From positions 1 to 20,604 of the forward strand of contig JAJZRK010000028.1 in NCBI GenBank assembly GCA_021802745.1: 20,604 bases of DNA. The letters run 5' to 3'. Position 1 is the stretch's first letter, and every line of letters starts with the position of its first letter. This DNA comes from a bacterium. GTDB lineage: Bacteria; Gemmatimonadota; Gemmatimonadetes; Gemmatimonadales; Gemmatimonadaceae. Positions 7,371-13,591 of the stretch are shown piece after piece. The notes below the pieces were generated by a model that saw nothing but the letters and a program-made list of their open reading frames with translations, did no database searches and was not told the DNA's origin. A program made the translations under genes and the position numbers.

Positions 7371-7673
7371 ATGCGCCCGCCCGCACCGCCGCCGTTCTTC
7401 AAGTGGACGCCGCCTTCCCCGGAGGAGCGCGCGGCCGAGTTGCAGCGCCTCGAGCGCGATGCCCGCATCGGCGAATGGAAGCTCTACGGCGTCGCCCTCC
7501 TGCAGTGCTTCGCCGCCACGGTGATCGGCTGCACCATTGCCGGGTACGGCTTCTACGTCACGGATCCCGAGCTCGGCAGGATCCTGCTGCTGAGCGGCAT
7601 GCTCGTGAGCTGGAGCGGAAACCTCCTCGCCCTGGGCCGCCTCGCCGTGCGCGTGGAGCGCGGCGACGTGTAA
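7371..7673 (+). CDS. small hypothetical two-helix membrane protein
   Basis: 100 aa from ATG 7371 (MRPPAPPPFFKWTPPSPEE). A charged segment rich in E/R (about 19-38) precedes two hydrophobic helices, about residues 40-60 (YGVALLQCFAATVIGCTIAGYG) and 70-88 (LLLSGMLVSWSGNLLALGRL). No known family recognised. An alternative GTG at 7332 overlaps the kinase stop as GTGA and would add 13 residues with translational coupling; I prefer the ATG because the proline-rich start looks natural, but either is possible. Probably co-transcribed with the kinase. Converges on trmFO with one nucleotide between the stops. Confidence 0.65.
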   Translation: MRPPAPPPFFKWTPPSPEERAAELQRLERDARIGEWKLYGVALLQCFAATVIGCTIAGYGFYVTDPELGRILLLSGMLVSWSGNLLALGRLAVRVERGDV

Positions 7674-7674
7674 C

Positions 7675-9063
7675 TCACGCCAGCCCGTTCTCCGCGATCC
7701 ACGCCGCCATCGCCGCCAACGAGCGCTCCGCGTAGAGTTCGCGCTTGCGATGCTTGTCGCGCGGCGGCTCGGGGAGCTCCTCGAGCAGGCCGAAGTTCGC
7801 GTTCATCGGCTGGAAGTGCGCCGGGTCGGCCTCGCGGAGGTGGCGGTACAGCGCGCCGAGCATCGTGACGGGGGGCGGCACGACGGGTTCGCGGCCCGCG
7901 AGCAGCCGCGACAGGTTGATGGCCGCCATGATCCCGGTGGCCGTGCTCTCGGTGTACCCTTCGACCCCGGTGAGCTGCCCGGCGAACAGCACCATCGGAT
8001 CGTCGCGCAGCGACAGGTGCGGCGTCAGCGCCGCCGGCGCGTTGAGATAGGTGTTGCGGTGGATGGACCCGAACCGCAGGAACTCCGCCTGTTCGAGCCC
8101 GGGGATCATCCGGAAGACGCGCTGCTGCTCGGGAATTCGCAGCCGCGTCTGGCAGCCGACGATGTTCCACATCCGTCCGGCGCGATCCTCCGCGCGCAGC
8201 TGCACCACCGCCCACGGGCGCTTGCCCGTGCGCGGGTCGCGCAGCCCGATGGGTTTCATGGGGCCGAAGCGCAGCGACTCGCGCCCGCGACGCGCGATCT
8301 CCTCCACGGGCATGCACCCCTCGAAGTACGGCGCCGCGTCGAACTCGTGCGCCGTGAACTGGTCGGCGGTGGTGAGCGCATCGAGGAACGCCTCGTACTG
8401 CGCCTTGTCCATGGGGCAGTTGAGGTACGCGCCTTCCGGCGTTCCGGCGGCACCCTCCCCTTCCCCTGCACCACCCCCCTCACCCTGCCCCCGCCCCGCC
8501 GTTCCCATTGTTTCCTTGTTCCACCGCGCCGCGCGAAAGGCGACGGACTGGTCAATGGACTCGACCGCGATGATCGGGGCGATCGCATCGTAGAAGGCGA
8601 GCGACTGCACCCCAAGCCGGGCGCGCACGCTCTCCGCCAGCGCATCGCTGGTCAACGGCCCGGTGGCGATGAGGCAGGGCGCCGCCGGAATCGCGGTGAT
8701 CTCTTCGCGGGTCACGACGATGCGCGGATGCTGCAGCACGCGCTCGTGCACGTGCGCCGAGAAGAGGTCGCGATCCACGGCCAGCGCGCTCCCCGCCGCG
8801 ACGCGCGCGGCATCGGCCCCCTCGAGCACCAGCGACCCGAGCCGGCGCATCTCGGCCTTCAGCAGGCCGTGCGCGTTGGTCAGCTCGGTGCTCTTGAACG
8901 TGTTGCTGCAGACGAGTTCGGCGAGGCGCTCGGTCTGGTGCGCGGGCGTGCCGCGCACGCCGCGCATCTCGTGCAGCACCACGCGGTGCCCGCGCTCGGC
9001 CAACTGAAAGGCGGCCTCGCTGCCGGCGAGGCCGCCTCCGACGACATGAATCTCGTGCGTCAC
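7675..9063 (-). CDS. trmFO: methylenetetrahydrofolate--tRNA-(uracil-5-)-methyltransferase TrmFO
   Basis: 462 aa. The FAD- and folate-dependent enzyme that methylates U54 of tRNA to ribothymidine. The FAD motif VVGGGLAGSEAA (residues 7-18) is N-terminal. Conserved blocks CSNTFKS (C52), YLNCPMDK (C216), FEGCMP, RFGPMKPIGL, AVVQLR, GQLTGVEGYTES and FQPMNANFGLL all follow in order. The start GTG at 9063 overlaps the topA stop (GTGA), so it is coupled to topA. Odd feature: residues about 185-210 are a glycine/glutamate low-complexity insertion, coded by a G-run-rich stretch, placed where Bacillus TrmFO goes directly from its YDKG segment to AYLNCPM. Otherwise intact. Confidence 0.95.
   Translation of the reverse strand: MTHEIHVVGGGLAGSEAAFQLAERGHRVVLHEMRGVRGTPAHQTERLAELVCSNTFKSTELTNAHGLLKAEMRRLGSLVLEGADAARVAAGSALAVDRDLFSAHVHERVLQHPRIVVTREEITAIPAAPCLIATGPLTSDALAESVRARLGVQSLAFYDAIAPIIAVESIDQSVAFRAARWNKETMGTAGRGQGEGGGAGEGEGAAGTPEGAYLNCPMDKAQYEAFLDALTTADQFTAHEFDAAPYFEGCMPVEEIARRGRESLRFGPMKPIGLRDPRTGKRPWAVVQLRAEDRAGRMWNIVGCQTRLRIPEQQRVFRMIPGLEQAEFLRFGSIHRNTYLNAPAALTPHLSLRDDPMVLFAGQLTGVEGYTESTATGIMAAINLSRLLAGREPVVPPPVTMLGALYRHLREADPAHFQPMNANFGLLEELPEPPRDKHRKRELYAERSLAAMAAWIAENGLA
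8433..8512 (-). repeat. G-run-rich low-complexity insertion inside trmFO
   Basis: On the coding strand this stretch is a series of G runs (GGGG, GGGGG, GGG, GGGGGG, GGGG, GGGG, GGG) separated by 1-6 nt, encoding mostly G, E and A. It is in frame, absent from the TrmFO family core, and has G-quadruplex potential. It shares the block GTGCAGGGG with the left arm of the inverted repeat beside xerC. Confidence 0.7.
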
Positions 9064-10658
9064 GCCGCGCCCACGGCCTCGCCCTCGGCATCCGCCGGCG
9101 CTTCGACGGACCATTCGTTGCCGCACTTGAGGCACTTCCGGAAGTGGCCGCGCGTCTTGTTGCTCTTCGCTTCCGCGCCCACAAAGCCGCACTCCGGGCA
9201 CTTCTCGAGCACCGGCTTGTCCCAGCAGACGAAGTCGCACGTGGGGTAGTTCTCGCAGCCATAGAACGCCTTGCCGCGCTTCTTGCTGCGCCGCGCCGCG
9301 ATGTCGCCGCCATCCTTGGGGCACTTCACGCCCGTGGGCATGGAGCGCGTGCCGCGGCACTTGGGGAAGGTCGAGCAGCCAAGGAACTCGCCCGACCGGC
9401 CGCGGCGGATCACCATCGGCTTGCTGCAGAGCGGGCACGGATACTCGGTCATCACCGGCGGCACGCGCTCGCCCTTGAGCGGGCGGGTGTACTTGCAGGT
9501 CTTCGGGTGATTCTCGCACGCCACGAACGGGCCGAAGAAGCCGCCCTTCGGCAGCAGCTTGCCGCCGCACTGCGGACACCGTTCGCTCTCCAGCGCGCCC
9601 AGGTCGTGCGCCTCGCGGATCAGCGCCTCCACGTCCACGTCGTTGAGCGACTGCTCGAACGGGCCGTAGAAGTCGGTGAGCACGGTCTGCCACGCCATAC
9701 CGCCGTCTTCCACCTTGTCGAGCTCCGTCTCCATCTCCGACGTGAAGCCGACGTTGAAGACATCGGGGAACTGCTTCACCATCACCTTCTCGACGCTCTC
9801 GCCAAGCGGCGTCGGGAAGAACCGCCGCTGCTCGAGCTCGGCGTAGTGCCGGTCGGTCAGCGTCGAGATGATGCTGGCATAGGTGGACGGCCGGCCAATG
9901 CCCAGCTTCTCGAGCTCCTTGACGAGCGATGCCTCCGAAAAGCGCGCCGGCGGCTCCGTAAAATGCTGGCTCGGCGTGATCTCGCGCACAGGGGCATGCT
10001 CGCCCGGCTCGATGGCAGGGAGCGCCTGCTCGTCCTCGAGCGCCTTCGATTCGCCTTCCTCGCGGGCCTCCTTGTACAGCGCCAGGAAGCCCGTGAACTT
10101 GATCACCGACCCCGTGGCGCGGAACAGGTAGCGCCCGAGGTCGAAGTCCACCGTGGTCGTGTCGAAGATCGCCGGCGCCATCTGCGACGCCATGAAGCGC
10201 TGCCAGACGAGCGTGTAGAGCTTGAGCTGGTCGGGCGTCAGGTGCTTGGCCACATGTTCCGGCGCGCGCGACGGATCCGTCGGACGGATGCCCTCGTGCG
10301 CGTCCTGGGCGTTGCTCTCCTTCTTCTTGAGGTAGAGCTCGAGTTCCTTCGCGACGAACTCGTCCGGGTAGTGCTGCCGCAGGTACTCCTGCGCCGCCTG
10401 CGCCGCGCTCTCGGCGACACGCGTCGAGTCGGTGCGCATGTAGGTGATGAGGCCCACGGCGCCTTCGGCCTTCCCGAGTTCGATGCCCTCGTAGAGGTTC
10501 TGCGCAAGGCGCATCGTGCGCTTGGAGCCGAAGCCGAGCTTCTTGGCGGCTTCCTGCTGGAGCGTGGACGTGGTGAACGGCGCCGCCGGGTTCTTGCGCC
10601 GCTCGCGGCGCTTGATGTCGGTGACGTCGAACGTCTTCCGCCCCGAGAGGTCGCGCAC
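9060..10658 (-). CDS. topA: DNA topoisomerase I, C-terminal part (active-site tyrosine and zinc ribbons) after in-frame stop
   Basis: 532 aa from a GTG at 10658, two codons after the amber stop that ends the N-terminal part in the same frame. It carries PFTTSTLQQEAAKKLGF and the catalytic tyrosine in GLITYMRTDSTR (Tyr73 of this part, about codon 338 of the joined gene). Next come the toroid-forming domains, then four C-terminal zinc-ribbon-type modules with pairs of cysteines: CPQC...C, CPLC...C, CPKDGG...C and CPEC...CLKC. Relaxes negative supercoils with Mg2+. On its own it lacks the TOPRIM domain, so it cannot work without the upstream part. Either the two polypeptides associate, the amber is read through, or the stop is a sequencing error or mutation. 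Its stop overlaps the trmFO start. Confidence 0.9.
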   Translation of the reverse strand: MRDLSGRKTFDVTDIKRRERRKNPAAPFTTSTLQQEAAKKLGFGSKRTMRLAQNLYEGIELGKAEGAVGLITYMRTDSTRVAESAAQAAQEYLRQHYPDEFVAKELELYLKKKESNAQDAHEGIRPTDPSRAPEHVAKHLTPDQLKLYTLVWQRFMASQMAPAIFDTTTVDFDLGRYLFRATGSVIKFTGFLALYKEAREEGESKALEDEQALPAIEPGEHAPVREITPSQHFTEPPARFSEASLVKELEKLGIGRPSTYASIISTLTDRHYAELEQRRFFPTPLGESVEKVMVKQFPDVFNVGFTSEMETELDKVEDGGMAWQTVLTDFYGPFEQSLNDVDVEALIREAHDLGALESERCPQCGGKLLPKGGFFGPFVACENHPKTCKYTRPLKGERVPPVMTEYPCPLCSKPMVIRRGRSGEFLGCSTFPKCRGTRSMPTGVKCPKDGGDIAARRSKKRGKAFYGCENYPTCDFVCWDKPVLEKCPECGFVGAEAKSNKTRGHFRKCLKCGNEWSVEAPADAEGEAVGAA

Positions 10659-10664
10659 GATCGC

Positions 10665-10667
10665 CTA
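10665..10667 (-). other. in-frame amber (TAG) codon interrupting topA
   Basis: Reading the minus strand: AAC GAG GCG GCG GCG TAG GCG ATC GTG CGC GAC CTC. The sequence on both sides is continuous TopA in one frame (IPNEAAA-stop-AIVRDLSG). One base change (for example from GAG, CAG or AAG) explains it. There is no frameshift. Confidence 0.95.
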
Positions 10668-11453
10668 CGCCGCCGCCTCGTTGGGGATTTCCGGCCTGTG
10701 GCCGTCAATGTGGTGCAGCTTGGCCGTGAACGCCTGCCCGTCGTGCTCGAGCAGGGCGGCAATGGACCAGTACTCGTTGGGGCGGAACGCGCGAATCGCG
10801 CGCTCGCGTTCCACGAGCATGCGCAGCGCCACGGTCTGCACGCGACCGGCCGAGAGCCCCTTCTTCACGGTCTTCCAGAGCAGCGGGCTCGCCTTGTAGC
10901 CGACCAGGCGGTCGAGGACGCGGCGCGCCTGCTGGGCATCCACCTTGCGCTGGTCAATGTCGCCGGCCGACTCGATGGCCCTGGTGACCGCCTCTTTCGT
11001 GATCTCGTGAAACAGCACGCGCCGGATGGGCGGGCCGTTGCGGCGCGCGACCTGGCCGCGCACGTGCCAGGCAATCGCCTCGCCCTCGCGGTCAGGGTCG
11101 GTTGCGATGAAGACGGAGCGCGCGTTCTTCGCCGCGCTCTTGAGCTCGGTGAGCGTCTTCTCCTTTCCCGGAATCGTCACGTACTCGGGCTCGAAGCCGC
11201 GCTCCACGTCAATGCCAAGCGTTCGCTCGGGGAGGTCGCGCACGTGGCCAACCGTCGCCTTCACGGCGTAGCCGGCCCCGAGGTACTTGCCGATCGTCTT
11301 CGCCTTCGCGGGCGACTCGACGATGACGAGCGCCTTGCCCGCCGCGTGCGCTTCGCCCTCGGCGTCGTGGAGCTCGTCGCTCTCGACCTTGCGCGGCGCG
11401 CTCTTGCGGCTGGCGGTCTTCTTGCGGGTGGTGGTCTTCTTCTTGGCTGCCAT
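10665..11453 (-). CDS. topA: DNA topoisomerase I, N-terminal part (TOPRIM domain), ends at in-frame amber codon
   Basis: 262 aa before the amber. A lysine/arginine-rich N-terminal tail (MAAKKKTTTRKKTASRKSAP) is followed by the TOPRIM domain: VIVESPAKAKTIGKYLG with the metal/acid residue E46, then DPDREGE (119-125) carrying the DxD pair and E123. KVDAQQARRVLDRLVGYKASPLLW and LSAGRVQTVALRMLVERERAI are textbook TopA. I chose ATG 11453 rather than the longer frame to 11498 because the lysine-rich start is typical and the DUF494 ORF ends 4 nt upstream. Joined with the next part, the gene would have 798 codons, a normal full-length TopA. Adjacency to an Smg/DUF494-like gene supports topA identity. 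Confidence 0.9.
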   Translation of the reverse strand: MAAKKKTTTRKKTASRKSAPRKVESDELHDAEGEAHAAGKALVIVESPAKAKTIGKYLGAGYAVKATVGHVRDLPERTLGIDVERGFEPEYVTIPGKEKTLTELKSAAKNARSVFIATDPDREGEAIAWHVRGQVARRNGPPIRRVLFHEITKEAVTRAIESAGDIDQRKVDAQQARRVLDRLVGYKASPLLWKTVKKGLSAGRVQTVALRMLVERERAIRAFRPNEYWSIAALLEHDGQAFTAKLHHIDGHRPEIPNEAAA

Positions 11454-11457
11454 CGGT

Positions 11458-11694
11458 CTAGTGCAAGGTCCCGGGTTCCGGGAGTGTACCTGCGTCACTG
11501 AGCCCGGCGCTCTCCATGAGGGCGCGCAGGTCGTCGAGGGCGATGCGTCCTTCGAGTTGCAGCATGGCGCGCTCGATCACCTGCTCGAGCTCCGCCGCGT
11601 TGAGAATACCCGCTCCATTCAAGGCGAGCAGGTGGCCCCAGGCTTCGGGTGCAAAGCGCCCGCGTTCATGCGGGCCAAGGACGCGAAAGGTCAT
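11458..11694 (-). CDS. short DUF494/Smg-like protein
   Basis: 78 aa. The segment EAWGHLLALNGAGILNAAELEQVIERAMLQ with IALDDLRALMESAG resembles the C-terminal half of the DUF494/Smg family (helix, 'GIL/VLD', 'E.VIDR.M', 'DLEDLKWV'). The family is usually about 150 residues, so the N-terminal half is missing. A TAA two codons before the ATG at 11694 closes the frame, and only 76 nt separate it from aroK, so a longer version is not hidden here. The stop lies 4 nt before the topA start. smg sits near topA-related genes in other bacteria, which supports the assignment. Function unknown. Confidence 0.65.
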   Translation of the reverse strand: MTFRVLGPHERGRFAPEAWGHLLALNGAGILNAAELEQVIERAMLQLEGRIALDDLRALMESAGLSDAGTLPEPGTLH

Positions 11695-11712
11695 CGTTTA
11701 TGGTTGCGGACA

Positions 11713-11718
11713 ACTATA
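11713..11718 (-). promoter_or_regulatory. possible -10 box upstream of the DUF494-topA-trmFO unit
   Basis: TATAGT on the minus strand, 18 nt before the ATG at 11694, in the only sizeable gap between aroK and topA. The -35 region (TGAATA at 18-nt spacing) matches TTGACA at only three positions. It would give topA and trmFO their own promoter separate from the aro genes. Confidence 0.3.
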
Positions 11719-11770
11719 GAGGTCTTTCCGACAGTCTATTCACCGCCGGGCCTCAATGCTATGCCGCTCC

Positions 11771-12289
11771 TCAGCGGCGGGCAAGCGCCAATATGGCCTC
11801 CACGGCGCTTGACGGCGTCATCATTTCGACGCTAACCACATGATCCGCTTGCAGATAGAATGTCTCGCGCGCCGCCAGTAACGAAGTGAGCGCGGCCAGC
11901 GGATCAGCCCCTGCGAGCAGTGGGCGGTGCTCGACCTCCCGTCCAAGGCGCTCCAGCGCCCGAAGCGGGGTGATCTGCAGCCAGATGAGCTGCGAGGGCG
12001 GCCGAACGAGCTCAATCAGCCCCGGCACGGCGATCCACCCTCCCCCGGGCGCCACCACCATCGCGGCGTCGGAGCGGGCAAGCCGCTCGGTCGCGTCACG
12101 CTCGAGCATCCGGAAGTGCCTCTCCCCGTGCCGCTCGAAGATGTCGCGCACGCTCATCCCGGCGCGGGCCGCAATGTCGTCGTCCAAGTCCACGAAGGGC
12201 CAGTTCAGCCGGCGCGCCAGTTCGCGCCCGACCGTGGACTTCCCCGCGCCGGGGATGCCAACGAGGACGAGGTGCGCGGCGCCGGGCAC
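11771..12289 (-). CDS. aroK: shikimate kinase
   Basis: 172 aa, the normal size. Phosphorylates shikimate at the 3-hydroxyl with ATP, in the path to chorismate. The P-loop is GIPGAGKST (11-19). VDLDDDIAAR supplies the shikimate-binding aspartate (D36), RDIFERHGERHFR contains the conserved arginine near R60, and VVAPGGGW carries the GGG motif (82-84). The start GTG at 12289 lies one nucleotide after the aroC stop, so the two shikimate genes are translationally linked. aroK or aroL cannot be told apart by sequence alone; I use aroK from context, since pil-aroK linkage is familiar from other bacteria. Confidence 0.93.
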   Translation of the reverse strand: MPGAAHLVLVGIPGAGKSTVGRELARRLNWPFVDLDDDIAARAGMSVRDIFERHGERHFRMLERDATERLARSDAAMVVAPGGGWIAVPGLIELVRPPSQLIWLQITPLRALERLGREVEHRPLLAGADPLAALTSLLAARETFYLQADHVVSVEMMTPSSAVEAILALARR

Positions 12290-12290
12290 G

Positions 12291-13484
12291 TCAGCCCAGC
12301 CGGTGCGCCACGTGCGCGAGGTACGCCTCGAAGTTGCGCAGCAGCTCGCTCATCGAGTCGCCGCCGAACTTCTCCACCATGGCGTCGGCGACCACGAGCG
12401 CGGCCATCGCCTCGGCGATCACGCCCATGGCCGGCACCGCCGTGACATCGCTGCGTTCGGCCACCGCTTCGGCCGGCGCGCTCGTCTTGGTGTCCACCGT
12501 GCCGAGGGGTCGCATGAGCGTGCTGATCGGCTTCATCGCCACCCGAAGCACCAGTGGCTCGCCCGTCGTCATGCCGCCCTCAGTGCCGCCGGCCCGATTG
12601 GTCTTCCGGCGCACGTTGCCGCTGCGCGTGCGTCCCGGTGCCATCTCAATTTCGTCGTGCACCTCGGCCCCGCTGCGCCGGGCCGTCTCGAAGCCCAGTC
12701 CGATCTCCACGCCCTTCACGGCGGGGATCGAAAGCATGGCCTGCCCCAGACGGCCGTCGAGGCGGCGATCCCAGCTCACGTGCGACCCCAGCCCCACCGG
12801 GAGGCCGTCCACGACAACCTCGCAGATGCCGCCCAGCGTGTTGCCGTCGCGCTTGGCCGCGTCAATGCGCGCGATCATGCGCTGCTCGGCGTCGGCATCG
12901 AGCGTGCGCAGCGGCGACGCATCGGCGGCGGCATTCAGGTCGGCGGGCATCGGTTCCGGGCGCGTGGCGTCAATGCCGCCGAGGTGCACCAGGTGCGAGC
13001 CGACGGTTACGCCGCACTCCGTGAGCAATCGGCGCGCGATGGCGCCGGCGGCGACGCGCGCGGTGGTCTCGCGGGCGGAGGCGCGCTCGAGGATGTCGCG
13101 GGCGTCGTCGCGGTCGTACTTCAGCAGCCCCGAAAGGTCGGCATGCCCGGGGCGCGGACGGTGCACGGCGCGCTTGCGCGCGCCCGCGGCGTCCTCCTCG
13201 CGCGGAGCCGGGTCCATGATCTCCTGCCAGTTCTTCCAGTCGCGGTTGCGAATGAGCATCGCGACGGGCGAGCCCAGCGTTTCACCGGCGCGCACGCCGG
13301 AGAGGAACTCCACCTCGTCGCGCTCGATCTGCATGCGGCGACCGCGGCCATAGCCCAGCTGACGGCGCGCGAGGTCCGCGTTGACGTCGGCGGCGAGCAG
13401 GGGGAGGCCGGCGGGAACGCCTTCGACGATCGAGACGAGGGCGGGGCCGTGGGATTCGCCGGCGGTGACGAAGCGGAGTGGCAA
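12291..13484 (-). CDS. aroC: chorismate synthase
   Basis: 397 aa. Converts EPSP to chorismate using reduced FMN. All signature blocks are present: LRFVTAGESHGPAL (H12), GYGRGRRMQIERD (45-55), HRPRPGHADLSG (108-119), ERASARET (133-140), and the C-terminal MKPISTLMRPL and RSDVTAVPAMGVIAEAM. The start is a TTG at 13484, the only sensible start because the next upstream sequence is a heptanucleotide repeat without start codons, and the family begins at exactly this LRF.TAGESHG. No SD is seen. It follows pilQ on the same strand across a strong hairpin; aroK follows directly. Confidence 0.96.
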   Translation of the reverse strand: MPLRFVTAGESHGPALVSIVEGVPAGLPLLAADVNADLARRQLGYGRGRRMQIERDEVEFLSGVRAGETLGSPVAMLIRNRDWKNWQEIMDPAPREEDAAGARKRAVHRPRPGHADLSGLLKYDRDDARDILERASARETTARVAAGAIARRLLTECGVTVGSHLVHLGGIDATRPEPMPADLNAAADASPLRTLDADAEQRMIARIDAAKRDGNTLGGICEVVVDGLPVGLGSHVSWDRRLDGRLGQAMLSIPAVKGVEIGLGFETARRSGAEVHDEIEMAPGRTRSGNVRRKTNRAGGTEGGMTTGEPLVLRVAMKPISTLMRPLGTVDTKTSAPAEAVAERSDVTAVPAMGVIAEAMAALVVADAMVEKFGGDSMSELLRNFEAYLAHVAHRLG

Positions 13485-13490
13485 GGGAGT

Positions 13491-13540
13491 GACGGTGGAC
13501 GGTGGACGGTGGACGGCAGACGGCAGACGGCAGACGGCAG
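13491..13540. repeat. seven-copy heptanucleotide tandem repeat in the aroC leader
   Basis: Plus-strand units: GACGGTG three times, then GACGGCA four times, then a final G. The array starts 6 nt upstream of the aroC TTG start and ends directly at the foot of the hairpin behind pilQ. Units differ only at the last two positions, a two-step expansion pattern. It is too short and lacks spacers, so it is not CRISPR. Confidence 0.95.
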
Positions 13541-13569
13541 AGCGGGGGCGGCCACCGGCCGCCCCCGCT
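13541..13569 (-). terminator. strong GC hairpin after pilQ
   Basis: A perfect 13-bp stem, AGCGGGGGCGGCC paired with GGCCGCCCCCGCT around a 3-nt loop, lies 22 nt after the pilQ stop codon. It has no following T-tract; instead it runs into the tandem repeat. It may attenuate or pause transcription from the pil operon into aroC, or protect the pil mRNA 3' end. Confidence 0.6.
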
Positions 13570-13591
13570 CAACATAACAGGGTCACAGCCG

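Noticed and set aside
7750..9249. 499-aa plus-strand open frame
   Set aside because: Antisense to trmFO, with no recognisable motif. The opposite strand has full TrmFO conservation.
9063..9693. N-terminal extension of TrmFO into a 672-aa protein
   Set aside because: The extension is an off-frame reading of the topA zinc-ribbon region. The FAD motif starts right after the GTG at 9063.
10660..10680. programmed frameshift in topA
   Set aside because: Both parts are in the same frame, so the interruption is a plain in-frame stop; no slippery sequence is needed.
9144..11501. 785-aa plus-strand open frame
   Set aside because: It lies wholly antisense to topA and the start of trmFO. Its translation is R/L/A/H-rich without any domain, a typical high-GC shadow. 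It also spans the topA amber without relation to it.
13491..13540. CRISPR array
   Set aside because: Units are 7 bp with no spacers and no cas genes nearby; it is a simple tandem repeat.
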